Source: Tetragenococcus solitarius NBRC 100494
GTDB taxonomy: Bacteria; Bacillota; Bacilli; Lactobacillales; Enterococcaceae
Length of the DNA stretch: 64,000 bases
NCBI RefSeq assembly: GCF_001544195.1
Contig: NZ_BCPY01000010.1
Location: forward strand, 1-64,000
Direction: 5' to 3'
Within the stretch, counting starts at the first letter, position 1; each line of letters begins with the position of its first letter. Position numbers and translations under genes: made by a program. Shown one piece after another: positions 1-11,237 of the stretch. The notes under the pieces were generated by a model that made no database searches, had not been told where the DNA came from, and worked only from the letters and a program-made list of their open reading frames with translations.

Positions 1-391
1 TTTTTTCAAAGTTTTTTACTTTATTTCCAAAGGATATTTATTAACTAAGCTATTTTAAATTAACAAAGTATGTGCTAATTTAAAATTTAGCTGTTCCCCT
101 GAAGACAAATAATAATATATCAATAAAATAACATTTCGTCAACAAAAAAGTTGTTGTTATGCCAACGTTTTTAGTTACTTCGCTTTCTTTTACCTTATGG
201 CTTACTTTCGTTCGCTTTTAACAAATAAATATCCTAAAACTACTACTTTTTTTGGTAAAATGTTCGTTTTTCTAATCTTTCATATTTTAATTCCTATTAT
301 TCTCTAAAGAATAGGTATAAATTTATCAAATTTTTTCTTTTTTTGGTAAAATGTAGTTAAAGATCTTCGTTAACTAAAAGGAGGGCTCTAA
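1..391. other. AT-rich non-coding region upstream of croR
   Basis: No open frame of useful length is visible on either strand. The notable content is a perfect 18-bp direct repeat (CTTTTTTTGGTAAAATGT) at 246-263 and 337-354. Each copy holds an extended -10-like TGGTAAAAT. The second copy, with TTATCA at 323-328 as a weak -35, is a plausible croR promoter. A strong AAGGAGGG ribosome binding site ends the region. Confidence 0.5.
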
Positions 392-1081
392 ATGAAAATA
401 TTAGTTGCTGACGATGATAAAGAAATTGTTGAATTATTGAGTATTTATTTACACAACGAAGGCTATGAACCTATCGTAGCTTACGATGGAAAAGAAGTTC
501 TATCAAAAATACGTACTATTTCTGATATTGAACTGGTCATTTTAGATATTATGATGCCAGAATTAGATGGAATGCAAGTAGTTAAAACGTTAAGGAAAGA
601 ATCACAAATCCCCATCATACTATTAACGGCCAAAACGACTGACATGGATAAAATCAAAGGATTAGTCGCTGGAGCAGATGATTACGTAACAAAGCCATTT
701 AATCCATTAGAAGTAATGGCACGTGTTAAATCTTTGCTAAGAAGAACGCAAACACAAATATCTTCAGAACAACCGGACATTTTGGAAATCAGTTCGCTTG
801 TTATTAATCGTGATTCTCATGAAGTAAGAACTGTTGATGGGAAAGAAATTCAATTAACCGCTTTGGAGTTTGGTATTCTTTATCTATTAGCTTCCCATCC
901 AAATCGTGTCTTTAGTGCTGATGAAATTTTTGAACGTGTTTGGAAACAAGAAAGCGTTGTGTCAGCGAAAACAGTTATGGTTCACGTAAGCCACCTACGT
1001 GATAAAATTGAAGAAGCCACTGGAGGAGAAAAAATCATTCAAACTGTATGGGGAGTTGGCTACAAGATCGATGCGAAATAA
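392..1081 (+). CDS. croR: OmpR/VanR-family response regulator, CroR-like
   Basis: Cytoplasmic DNA-binding response regulator of 229 residues. The N-terminal receiver domain (about 1-115) has the acidic pair at D8-D9, the phospho-acceptor D52 in LVILDIMMP, and the conserved K101 in YVTKPF. A winged-helix Trans_Reg_C domain (about 130-228) ends in TVWGVGYKI. The next gene overlaps it and encodes a sensor kinase, so the two form one operon. In Enterococcus the pair beside serS is CroRS, which governs the cell-wall stress response and intrinsic beta-lactam (cephalosporin) tolerance. The name rests on this synteny and on similarity recalled from memory; VanR-type regulators are the nearest alternative family. 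The ATG follows AAGGAGGGCTCTAA. Confidence 0.8.
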   Translation: MKILVADDDKEIVELLSIYLHNEGYEPIVAYDGKEVLSKIRTISDIELVILDIMMPELDGMQVVKTLRKESQIPIILLTAKTTDMDKIKGLVAGADDYVTKPFNPLEVMARVKSLLRRTQTQISSEQPDILEISSLVINRDSHEVRTVDGKEIQLTALEFGILYLLASHPNRVFSADEIFERVWKQESVVSAKTVMVHVSHLRDKIEEATGGEKIIQTVWGVGYKIDAK

Positions 1082-2240
1082 AAAAGAACCAAAAAAAAGA
1101 GTCGTTCTCACGTCAAAAGAAATTAGTGAACTATTTGTTGAAGCGATCGTTACGATCATCTTACTAATTATTGTCAACATAGCAATATTAGTTATGATCT
1201 CTTCTGTAATAAGTAGTACTCCTGCTTTAAACGAAGCAGTATTTGAATCACGTACGAGTTTTGTAAGAAACCTCAATACGGATATTTTTCTTAGCGGAAA
1301 AAACATTTTAATTCCTATTCTGCTTATTTTAGATGTCATTTTTTTATATTGGCGTTTAATACGACGCTATCGTCAAATGCAACAACGTCATATTATAAGT
1401 GAACTACACTATATTGCTAACGGCAATTACGGTCATCGTATTCCTTTTGAACTACGTGGTGACTTGGCGCGACTAGTTGACAGCATTAACGGTCTAGTGG
1501 ATAGTACGGTTACAGCTATTGAAGAAGAGCGGCGCATTGAAAAATCAAAAGATGAATTAATTACAAATATTAGCCATGATATTAGGACACCTTTGACTTC
1601 AATTATCGGTTATTTAGGTTTGATTGAAGATCGACAGTACCATTCTGAAGAAGAACTATTGAAGTACACACATACAGCTTTTGTCAAAACAAAACAAATG
1701 AAGTCTCTTGTTGATGACTTATTTGAATATACCAAAGCTCGCCAACCAAGTAATCCAGTAAACCTAATGACCTTTGATATGGTTCAGTTAGTGGAACAAT
1801 TGGCTGCTGACTTCGAGCTTGAAGCACGCAATAAAGGAATCACCATTGAAACAAGCGCACAACCACAGCAACTTTTAATGGAAGGCGACACGGAAAAACT
1901 CGTTCGTGTATTCAATAACCTGCTTTCAAATGCTTTAAAATACGGTAAAGGCGCTGACAAGATCGTCATACAACTTGAAAAAACAGGTACTGAAGCTGTT
2001 ATTACAGTAAAAAACAATGGTAAAATGATTCCAAAACAGTCATTAGATTCGTTATTCGATCGTTTTTATCGCGTGGAAGAATCACGCTCACAAGAAACTG
2101 GCGGAACTGGGTTAGGCTTGGCTATTGCTCAAAGCATTGTTGCTTTACATGGTGGTTATATTTACGCAAAATCCAACCCAGACTGGACATCTTTTATCAT
2201 ACATTTGCCTTTAGTCAGTAATAAGCATTCTTCTAGTTGA
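1071..2240 (+). CDS. croS: Membrane sensor histidine kinase, CroS-like
   Basis: Partner kinase of the preceding response regulator, 389 residues from the ATG at 1071. This ATG overlaps the croR stop and has GGGGAGTTGG upstream; a start at 999 would lie deep inside croR. Two membrane segments (about 22-45 and 76-95) bracket a short extracytoplasmic loop of about 30 residues, as in intramembrane-sensing kinases. A HAMP-like linker follows, then the H-box ISHDIRTPLTSI (H169), the N-box NNLLSNALKYG and the G-box GTGLGLAIA. It probably senses envelope stress caused by beta-lactams and phosphorylates CroR; that role is inferred from the enterococcal CroRS pair. Confidence 0.8.
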   Translation: MRNKKEPKKRVVLTSKEISELFVEAIVTIILLIIVNIAILVMISSVISSTPALNEAVFESRTSFVRNLNTDIFLSGKNILIPILLILDVIFLYWRLIRRYRQMQQRHIISELHYIANGNYGHRIPFELRGDLARLVDSINGLVDSTVTAIEEERRIEKSKDELITNISHDIRTPLTSIIGYLGLIEDRQYHSEEELLKYTHTAFVKTKQMKSLVDDLFEYTKARQPSNPVNLMTFDMVQLVEQLAADFELEARNKGITIETSAQPQQLLMEGDTEKLVRVFNNLLSNALKYGKGADKIVIQLEKTGTEAVITVKNNGKMIPKQSLDSLFDRFYRVEESRSQETGGTGLGLAIAQSIVALHGGYIYAKSNPDWTSFIIHLPLVSNKHSSS

Positions 2241-2304
2241 CGAAATAATTTTTTTCAGCTATGCTAAATGCAACATAATAACTAGCAGAAAACCTAGTAC
2301 ATGG

Positions 2305-2510
2305 TTTATCCTTTTAAGAGAGCTGATGGGTGGTGTAAATCAGTAAAGGTAAATGATGGAATCCAGTTTTCAATGTTTCTTTTAAAAAAAGAACCTGCAC
2401 TCTTTGGTTACAAGAGACAAGTGCGGCATCATAGCCGAACTTGGGTGGCACCGCGAATTCAACTATTTCGTCCCAAGCAAATTAGCTTAAGGATGAAATA
2501 GTTTTTTATT
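2305..2510 (+). promoter_or_regulatory. T-box leader of serS (serine specifier UCC)
   Basis: tRNA-responsive leader. Stem I begins with the AGAGAGCTGATGG element near 2315. A GAATCC stretch places a TCC serine codon at 2362-2364 as the likely specifier. The hallmark T-box TGGGTGGCACCGCG lies at 2442-2455. The terminator pairs CTATTTCGTCC with GGATGAAATAG and is followed by a T-run to about 2510. Uncharged tRNA-Ser should stabilise the antiterminator and let serS be read. The specifier is inferred from position, not from a folded model. Confidence 0.88.
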
Positions 2511-2524
2511 TTATTATTTTTTGA

Positions 2525-3808
<1,284 letters not shown>

Positions 3809-3814
3809 ATAAAC

Positions 3815-3853
3815 AAAGGCACGACAACTTTTCCCTTGTTGCCGTGCCTTTTA
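3815..3853. terminator. Bidirectional terminator between serS and guaB
   Basis: The hairpin pairs AAGGCACGRCAAC with GTTGCCGTGCCTT around a short loop. An A-tract lies on one side and a T-tract on the other, so it can serve both convergent genes. Confidence 0.85.
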
Positions 3854-3854
3854 A

Positions 3855-5360
<1,506 letters not shown>

Positions 5361-5419
5361 TTATAAATTTAATAACAAACGTCTTTACTACTGTTAGAGT
5401 AAATCAATATATTTTAATG

Positions 5420-5448
5420 AAAGTAGCAAAATTCACGTTTGAAGTCAA
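5420..5448 (-). promoter_or_regulatory. Candidate guaB promoter
   Basis: On the minus strand TTGACT (5448-5443) and TACTTT (5425-5420) are separated by 17 bases, about 80 bases upstream of the guaB start. This is a reasonable SigA-type match, with no experimental support here. Confidence 0.45.
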
Positions 5449-5460
5449 CCATTATGATGT

Positions 5461-5491
5461 AAAAAAGGGTTCCTATCCAGGGAACCCTTTT
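5461..5491 (-). terminator. Terminator after the DUF1129 gene
   Basis: Stem AAAAGGGTTCC/GGAACCCTTTT just downstream of the stop codon, followed on the minus strand by a run of T. Confidence 0.8.
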
Positions 5492-5495
5492 ATAT

Positions 5496-6191
5496 TTATT
5501 GTTTAGGCATTGATAAACTGCCAATGATATTGTATTTCTTCTTTAAGTAATATCGAAGTAATAATGCAGCACCACCAATGATCACCAAGACAAACGGATC
5601 TAATACAGGATTAATCACGCTTGGCAGTAAGGCCGAAAGTGAAATAACAGCCGTCCACACAAAAAACGAACCAATTAAAATCAATATTGATTTCCATAAT
5701 TTGGGGCGCTTACTTTTATCAGCACCTGGTCGTTCATATTGATACATATATTTATACATCAAATAAAAGACCCAGCCTCCAACCATAGCCATTAATATTA
5801 AGGTGACGATACCGTAAACTTGCGTATTCTTTGAGGAAAATAAGCCTACAATTCCCATCATTACACCAAAAACACCTAAAATTAATAGTGTATTATCGAC
5901 CCACATCAAAACAGGTTTTGTAGTTTCTTCAGCCTTTGTCGGCTCAGCTAAAATTGCTTCTGTCCGTTCTGAGACAGTTCCATAAAGTTGTCGAGCTGTA
6001 CGTCCACCTTTTTGTTCTTGTACTAAAACCGGCAGCATTTCATGTAGTGCTTGAACTTTCTCTTCTTCAGAGAGGTTAGCAGCATCGAGTGCCTTGTTTA
6101 AATCAAAGATATACTGCTGATTCCTTTTGGTTAGTTGTTTTTCCCATTCACGATTTTGGGCAACATATTCTCGCAGCTTTTCTGCTTCCAT
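5496..6191 (-). CDS. DUF1129-family membrane protein
   Basis: Integral membrane protein of unknown function, 231 residues from the ATG at 6191. That start has AAGGGAG about 11 bases upstream; a longer start at 6236 lacks a ribosome site. The first 90 residues are charged and helical (EKQLTKRNQQYIFDLNKAL), then come four hydrophobic segments (about 105-125, 130-150, 175-200, 205-222) with a basic end. The domain pattern matches the Firmicute DUF1129 family, often found between guaB and ychF. No catalytic motif is visible, and no function should be assigned. Confidence 0.8.
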   Translation of the reverse strand: MEAEKLREYVAQNREWEKQLTKRNQQYIFDLNKALDAANLSEEEKVQALHEMLPVLVQEQKGGRTARQLYGTVSERTEAILAEPTKAEETTKPVLMWVDNTLLILGVFGVMMGIVGLFSSKNTQVYGIVTLILMAMVGGWVFYLMYKYMYQYERPGADKSKRPKLWKSILILIGSFFVWTAVISLSALLPSVINPVLDPFVLVIIGGAALLLRYYLKKKYNIIGSLSMPKQ

Positions 6192-6276
6192 GTTTGTCGT
6201 TTCTCCCTTCTTGCCTGGTAAACAAGCATTTGACAAGAATTATTCTAACATAGTTTATTCATACTTTGATAGTCTA

Positions 6277-7377
6277 TTATACATTGAAGCGAAATAACAT
6301 GACATCGCCATCTTGCACCACATAATCCTTGCCTTCTAAACGCACGCGTCCGGCTTCTTTAGCTGCATGCATGCTCTCATATTTATTAAGGTCATCGAAA
6401 GAGACCGTTTCAGCACGAATAAATCCTCGTTCAAAATCAGAGTGAATAATTCCTGCAGCTTGCGGTGCCTTAATCCCCTTAGGAAATGTCCAAGCACGAA
6501 CCTCTGGCTCACCAGCAGTAAAATAAGTCGCTAATCCTAATAGATGAAATGACGCACGAATCAACTGATCAAGACCACTTTCTTTGATCCCTAAATCTTC
6601 CAAAAATTCTATTTTGTCCTCATCTTCTAATTCAGCAATCTCTTCTTCAATTTGAGCACAAACTGTAATAACTTCAGCATTTTCCGTTGTGGCAAACTTT
6701 TGTACTTCTTGAACGTAATGGTTGCTTTTTGGATCTTGCACATCCTCTTCTGCTACATTCGCAACATATAAGACGGGCTTGGCTGTTAATAAAAATAACC
6801 CTTTGACAATTGGCTGTTCCTCTTCAGAAAAATCAATTGTACGTACGGATTTGCCCGCTTCTAAAACAGGTTTAATTTTATCTAAAACAGCCAATTCAGC
6901 CATCGCTGTCTTGTCTTTTGTTTTAGCAACTTTTTCTACTCGATTATATTGTTTATTCACAGATTCTAAATCAGCTAAAATTAATTCTAAGTTAATCGTT
7001 TCAATATCAGCCAAAGGATCAATACGCCCTTCGACATGAGTCACATTTTCATCATCAAAGCAACGTACTACATGACAAATGGCATCTACTTGCCGAATAT
7101 GACTTAAAAATTGATTTCCTAAACCTTCTCCTTGGCTTGCTCCTTTAACAATCCCCGCAATATCAGTAAATTCAAATGTCGCAGGTGTTGTTTTTTTCGG
7201 TTGGAACAATTCAGTTAATCGTTGTAAGCGCCAATCTGGTACTTCGACAATTCCAACATTAGGGTCAATTGTTGCAAAAGGATAATTTGCTGCTTCTGCG
7301 CCAGCTTTTGTAATTGCATTAAACAAAGTGGATTTCCCTACATTAGGTAAGCCCACAATTCCAGCAGTCAATGGCAT
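6277..7377 (-). CDS. ychF: Ribosome-binding ATPase YchF (OLA1 family)
   Basis: Obg-related P-loop protein of 366 residues that prefers ATP and binds ribosomes; linked in other bacteria to stress and translation control. The G1 motif GLPNVGKST lies at about 8-16 and G3 (DIAGIVKGAS) at about 69-78. The usual NKxD is replaced by NVAEED, as is normal for YchF. A C-terminal TGS domain ends in DVMLFRFNV. It lies six bases from the DUF951 gene, probably in one operon running from rsmG/parA leftward. Confidence 0.96.
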   Translation of the reverse strand: MPLTAGIVGLPNVGKSTLFNAITKAGAEAANYPFATIDPNVGIVEVPDWRLQRLTELFQPKKTTPATFEFTDIAGIVKGASQGEGLGNQFLSHIRQVDAICHVVRCFDDENVTHVEGRIDPLADIETINLELILADLESVNKQYNRVEKVAKTKDKTAMAELAVLDKIKPVLEAGKSVRTIDFSEEEQPIVKGLFLLTAKPVLYVANVAEEDVQDPKSNHYVQEVQKFATTENAEVITVCAQIEEEIAELEDEDKIEFLEDLGIKESGLDQLIRASFHLLGLATYFTAGEPEVRAWTFPKGIKAPQAAGIIHSDFERGFIRAETVSFDDLNKYESMHAAKEAGRVRLEGKDYVVQDGDVMLFRFNV

Positions 7378-7383
7378 CTAACT

Positions 7384-7572
7384 TCACTCTTCCTTTTTCT
7401 TTTCTAGTACTTTTTTCATTTTCTTTTCAAATTCACGACGTGTCATCATAACAATGTGTCCGCAATTTTCACACTTTATTTTAATGTCAGCTCCCATACG
7501 TATAATCTGCCAACGGTTTGTCTGACAAGCATGAGGTTTTTTCATTTCTACAGTATCCCCTAGATCGTACAT
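7384..7572 (-). CDS. DUF951 family small protein (YyzM-like)
   Basis: Small soluble protein of 62 residues that carries the family core VEMKKPHACQTNRWQIIRMG and one CxxC pair (CENCGH). The paired cysteines suggest a minimal zinc-ribbon half. The second ATG (7572) is used because AAGGAG lies seven bases before it; the first ATG (7578) touches that site. It sits between parB and ychF, the same neighbourhood as its relatives. Some small DUF951 proteins are described as nucleic-acid-associated, but the role is not established. Confidence 0.8.
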   Translation of the reverse strand: MYDLGDTVEMKKPHACQTNRWQIIRMGADIKIKCENCGHIVMMTRREFEKKMKKVLEKKKEE

Positions 7573-7586
7573 AAGCATTCTCCTTA

Positions 7587-8471
7587 TTATTCTTCATCAA
7601 AATGAATATTTAAAATATCTAATATACGTGTCAAATCATTTTGCGACAAATAATCAATTTCAATTTTTCCTTTGCCTTTTTTCTCTTTAATCTGTACACT
7701 TGTTCCAAATTTATCCATCAAACGATCTTCGCTTTCGCGTATATAATAAGGTTTTTCTTTTACTACGCGCGGAACTTTCTTTTTATCTTTTATTTCGTTG
7801 GCCTCTGTAACCAATTGTTCTAATTGTCGTACAGTCAAATTTTCCTTTACACATCGATTGGCGAGTTTTAATATTTGTTCCTTATTTTTTAACCCTAGCA
7901 AAGTACGTGCTTGTCCCATTGACAATCGGTCGTCTTGTACCATCTCTTTTACTAATTTTGGCAAAGTCAGAAGACGCAAGTAATTGGCAATATAAGGCCT
8001 GCTTTTTCCTAAACGCTCAGCTACCTCTGCTTGTGTTAAATGAAGATTATTCATCAACATCTCATAAGCTTCTGCTTCTTCCAAAGGATTTAAATCTTCT
8101 CGCTGTAAGTTTTCTAAAACAGCTACTTGCATCATTGCTTCTTCATCAAAATCACGAATAATAGCAGGAATCATTTCTTTTTTCGCCAATTTAGAAGCAC
8201 GAAAACGCCGTTCACCAGCAATAATCTCGTAACCTTTTACTTTTGATTTGCGTACAATAATAGGTTGAAAAACACCCGATTTTTCAATCGAATTGGCCAA
8301 TTCTTGCAATGATTTTTCTTCAAACGTTTTTCGTGGTTGATAAGGGTTGGGACGTAATTCATTTAATGATAATTCAACGATTTTCTCCGTTGCTTCGACC
8401 TCTTCAATATCTGATAGGTCCTGAAATAGTGCATTTATTCCTTTACCTAAACTTTTATTTTTCTTTTTCAC
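7587..8471 (-). CDS. parB: Chromosome partitioning protein ParB (Spo0J)
   Basis: CTP-dependent DNA clamp that loads at parS and organises the origin for segregation; 294 residues. The N-terminal LGKGINALF is the ParA-stimulating tail. The ParB/Srx domain follows (RPNPYQPRK, then GERRFRA near 90-96), then the HTH that reads parS (TQAEVAERLGKSRPYIANYL, about 150-170) and a C-terminal dimerisation region. It overlaps the parA end by 17 bases. Three near-perfect parS sites occur in this window (11060, 48715, 61433). Confidence 0.96.
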   Translation of the reverse strand: MKKKNKSLGKGINALFQDLSDIEEVEATEKIVELSLNELRPNPYQPRKTFEEKSLQELANSIEKSGVFQPIIVRKSKVKGYEIIAGERRFRASKLAKKEMIPAIIRDFDEEAMMQVAVLENLQREDLNPLEEAEAYEMLMNNLHLTQAEVAERLGKSRPYIANYLRLLTLPKLVKEMVQDDRLSMGQARTLLGLKNKEQILKLANRCVKENLTVRQLEQLVTEANEIKDKKKVPRVVKEKPYYIRESEDRLMDKFGTSVQIKEKKGKGKIEIDYLSQNDLTRILDILNIHFDEE

Positions 8472-9225
8472 GAGCCAACACTTCCTTTGCTAGTGCTTGA
8501 TAGACCTCAGAACCTTTGGAACGCAAGTCGTAATCAACGATGGAAAGCCCATGACTTGGCGCTTCAGATAACCGAATGTTTCTTGGAATAATCGTTTGAT
8601 AAACTTTTTCTTGGAAATAACGTCGTACTTCTTCGACTACTTCTATACCAAGATTGGTGCGGGCATCATACATGGTCAATAAGACCCCTTCAATTTCCAG
8701 TTCAGGATTAAAGTGCTTTTGTACCAAGCGAACGGTATTTAATAACTGGCTTAACCCTTCCAATGCATAGTATTCGCATTGAACAGGAATTAAGATTCCG
8801 TCACTTGCCGTAAAGGCGTTAATCGTTAAATGTCCCAAAGATGGTGGGCAATCAATTAAGATAAAATCATACTGGTCTTTAAGTTCATCGATCGCCGTTT
8901 TTAAACGGGACTCCCTAGCCATCATAGCGGTCAATTCAATCTCTGCTCCTGCTAATTGCAGCGTAGCCGGCACAACATCTAAATTTGCACGAGAACTAGG
9001 CAATATTGTATCTTCCATTTTAATCTCATTAATCAATACATCATAAACATCTTGCACCACGTCAGGTTTACGTATGCCTACACCACTGGTAGCATTTCCT
9101 TGTGCATCAATATCCACTAGTAAAACTTTTTTACCTAGGTAAGCCAAGCAAGCACCTAGGTTCACTGCCGTAGTTGATTTACCGACCCCACCTTTTTGGT
9201 TTGCCACAGAAATAATACGTACCAT
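8455..9225 (-). CDS. parA: Chromosome partitioning ATPase ParA (Soj)
   Basis: Deviant Walker-A ATPase of 256 residues that works with ParB in origin segregation and, in relatives, controls DnaA. The signature KGGVGKSTTAVNLG lies at about 10-23, switch I is VDIDAQGNAT (about 37-46), and Walker B is FILIDCPPSLG (about 120-130). An AGGAGGAAAG site precedes the ATG. Translation is coupled to parB by overlap. Confidence 0.96.
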   Translation of the reverse strand: MVRIISVANQKGGVGKSTTAVNLGACLAYLGKKVLLVDIDAQGNATSGVGIRKPDVVQDVYDVLINEIKMEDTILPSSRANLDVVPATLQLAGAEIELTAMMARESRLKTAIDELKDQYDFILIDCPPSLGHLTINAFTASDGILIPVQCEYYALEGLSQLLNTVRLVQKHFNPELEIEGVLLTMYDARTNLGIEVVEEVRRYFQEKVYQTIIPRNIRLSEAPSHGLSIVDYDLRSKGSEVYQALAKEVLAREKEK

Positions 9226-9293
9226 AAAACTTTCCTCCTCTATTAGAGGCTGGTAAAAGAGGTTTTTTCCTCACATCACTGCCTTTGAGATTT

Positions 9294-10010
9294 TTATTTT
9301 ATCGGCTTTTTATTAGGTAAGCCAGGATTTCTTGGATATTTTTTTGGCGTTTCTTTTTTCTTTGCAATTACTAAAACATGCCGTTCATCTTCGGTATTAG
9401 GTAAATAAATTTGCTTGTCTTCTATAAACTTACCACCTAAAATTGCTATTGCCCCTTTGGCTTCAGCCAGTTCTTCTTGGCTTTTAGCTGCTTTTAATGC
9501 ATAAAAATAACCATTTTTTTTAACCAACGGCAAACAAAGCTCAGACAAAACATTTAAACGAGCAACTGCTCTTGCTACTACATAATCATAAGAAGCTCGG
9601 TAAGTTGGAGCTTGTCCAAAGGTTTCCGCTCGGTCATGGAACAAAAAAACTTCGTTTAATTCTAATTCACTGACTAATGTACGAAGAAAATTGATTCGTT
9701 TGTTTAACGAATCAACAATAGTTACCTTTAGTTCGGGAAAAATAATTTTTAAAGGGATGCTAGGAAATCCCGCACCAGAACCTATATCACATATAGAAGC
9801 TTTCTTATCCAGTTCAACTGATAAGGCCAATGCTACTGAGTCGTAAAAATGCTTTAAATAAACTTCCTTTTTGTCTGTAATAGCTGTAAGATTTATTTTC
9901 TCATTCCATTCTATCAAAAGCTTGTAATAATGTTCAAATTGCTCCATTTGCTTTTGTGTAAGCTTAAGACCGTACTTTTGAAGCTTTTGTTGAAATTCTT
10001 CCGGTAACAT
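9294..10010 (-). CDS. rsmG: 16S rRNA (guanine527-N7)-methyltransferase RsmG (GidB)
   Basis: SAM-dependent methyltransferase of 238 residues that modifies G527 of 16S rRNA; loss gives low-level streptomycin resistance in other species. The SAM-binding motif is [17 protein letters not shown] (about 69-85), followed by [14 protein letters not shown]. The C-terminal tail is basic ([19 protein letters not shown]). It is first in the leftward rsmG-parA-parB-DUF951-ychF cluster, the usual gidB-soj-spo0J order. A short hairpin of parS-like half sites lies just upstream. Confidence 0.96.
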   Translation of the reverse strand: MLPEEFQQKLQKYGLKLTQKQMEQFEHYYKLLIEWNEKINLTAITDKKEVYLKHFYDSVALALSVELDKKASICDIGSGAGFPSIPLKIIFPELKVTIVDSLNKRINFLRTLVSELELNEVFLFHDRAETFGQAPTYRASYDYVVARAVARLNVLSELCLPLVKKNGYFYALKAAKSQEELAEAKGAIAILGGKFIEDKQIYLPNTEDERHVLVIAKKKETPKKYPRNPGLPNKKPIK

Positions 10011-10029
10011 ACAATTCCCTTTCTTTTTT

Positions 10030-10050
10030 GTGAAACAGAAATTGTTTCAC
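10030..10050. repeat. Inverted repeat of parS-like half sites
   Basis: GTGAAACA and TGTTTCAC form a perfect 8-bp inverted repeat with a 5-base spacer, 19 bases upstream of rsmG. The halves match the outer parts of parS but in reversed order, so it is not a standard ParB site. Confidence 0.6.
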
Positions 10051-10111
10051 GAACTATTTTCTACTTTAACGCAAAATAATTACCTATGCAATAGTTTGTA
10101 TGCTTTTTACA

Positions 10112-10147
10112 TAAACAAACACACTTGCAATAAATCGCGCAAGTGTG
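10112..10147 (-). terminator. Terminator after the GT8 glycosyltransferase gene
   Basis: Stem CACACTTGC/GCAAGTGTG with a 10-base loop. On the minus strand it is followed by TTTGTTTATG. Confidence 0.75.
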
Positions 10148-10153
10148 CAAATG

Positions 10154-10978
10154 TTATTGATTCATCGCTTTGTACCAAAAATACTTATATAAGGCAGCGT
10201 AACGACCTCGATATTTTTCTTGCCAAGGTTTCTCTTTTCCACAAAAATGTAAGAATACGCTATTATGGATAACCCAATCTAAATCCCATTCCCCCATACT
10301 GATAGCATCGTAAGTCGCATTTTTTCTTACATCAAAATTATAAACTTCATCGGGAATGGACAAAATCTTATTTCCATATAAGCCGTTTAAGATATCTTGG
10401 TCTGGTAACAAAAGATTGTATTGGTTTTCCTTAATAAAATGGAAAATATCACTTGCCTGGACGTTCTCTCGGGTCTTTTTGACATTAATAAGTAAAACCC
10501 CTGAGTTATAGTACCCTTCTGCTTCGTAATTTTTTAGCCGTACTTGATTAATCATTTTCGTCACATTAGTTAGCTTCTTGTGACTAGCAGCTGCATATAG
10601 ATCATCTTTAAGGTCCAATTTATACAAATTTGAAAAATCATTAATACAAAGAATATCTGCATCTAAATAAAGAATTTTATTTACACTTTCAGGTAAATAT
10701 TTATGCACCATTAATCGATAATAAATCGTTTCTGGATAACGAGAAGAAACAGGAGCCTGCTCAAATAAAGAATCCTCACCAATTACCAGCGGAACATACT
10801 TCATTTCCAACCACTTACAAAACTCTTGAATAGCGTCAGTTTGCTTTAACAATCTTTTTTGTAAAATATAAACTGTAAATTGATGTTTATGATCTGTATT
10901 TTGATAAATTGAAAACAAAGTCGTTTTCATCTGATCAACAAAGCTATCGTCAATTGAAAAAAGTAAATTGATCTTCAT
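10154..10978 (-). CDS. Family 8 glycosyltransferase (LgtC/GspA-like)
   Basis: Retaining glycosyltransferase of the GT-A fold, 274 residues. The N-terminus is typical of GT8 (INLLFSIDDSF, then LFSIYQNT). The metal- and nucleotide-sugar-binding DXD motif lies at about 104-110 (YLDADIL), and LPDQDILN at about 199-206 is a further family motif. No signal peptide or membrane segment is seen, so it acts in the cytoplasm, possibly on a lipid or wall polymer. Substrate and acceptor cannot be inferred: it is a lone gene with its own terminator. The ATG follows AAGGAGAAAAGCA. Confidence 0.85.
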   Translation of the reverse strand: MKINLLFSIDDSFVDQMKTTLFSIYQNTDHKHQFTVYILQKRLLKQTDAIQEFCKWLEMKYVPLVIGEDSLFEQAPVSSRYPETIYYRLMVHKYLPESVNKILYLDADILCINDFSNLYKLDLKDDLYAAASHKKLTNVTKMINQVRLKNYEAEGYYNSGVLLINVKKTRENVQASDIFHFIKENQYNLLLPDQDILNGLYGNKILSIPDEVYNFDVRKNATYDAISMGEWDLDWVIHNSVFLHFCGKEKPWQEKYRGRYAALYKYFWYKAMNQ

Positions 10979-11059
10979 TGCTTTTCTCCTTGTTTCTTAC
11001 AATAAGTACTATCCTTTTATTATAAAACAAAATTTTCAAAGCTAACGATAAACACAATA

Positions 11060-11075
11060 AGTTTCACGTGAAACA
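11060..11075. promoter_or_regulatory. parS site 1
   Basis: AGTTTCACGTGAAACA matches the Firmicute parS consensus TGTTNCACGTGAAACA at 15 of 16 positions, including all of the palindromic core. It lies about 2 kb from parB and about 16 kb left of oriC, in the pepC/GT8 intergenic gap, and should load ParB clamps. Confidence 0.9.
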
Positions 11076-11095
11076 AAATACCAGCCTCACGACTT

Positions 11096-11120
11096 ACGAA
11101 AAAGTAAGCTGATTACTTAC
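11096..11120 (-). terminator. Weak terminator candidate after pepC
   Basis: Short stem AAGTAA/TTACTT with a 5-base loop, followed on the minus strand by TTTTTC. The stem is weak, so this is only a candidate. The rest of the 10979-11237 gap holds parS and no other clear signal. Confidence 0.4.
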
Positions 11121-11237
11121 CTATGAAAAATTATCTTTTACCGGCATGAAAAGAAAGATAAAATTCTTGGGAACTTTCGTTACCGTTACTACTTTTCCAT
11201 GAAATTTAACAAAAAAGTTTTTTCTCTTACTCACTTG

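Noticed and set aside
999-1070. Longer start for croS
   Set aside because: The upstream frame lies inside croR and the 24 extra residues have no membrane or family features; the ATG at 1071 has a ribosome site.
2301-2501. 66-residue ORF before serS
   Set aside because: It coincides with the serS T-box leader; the reading frame is incidental.
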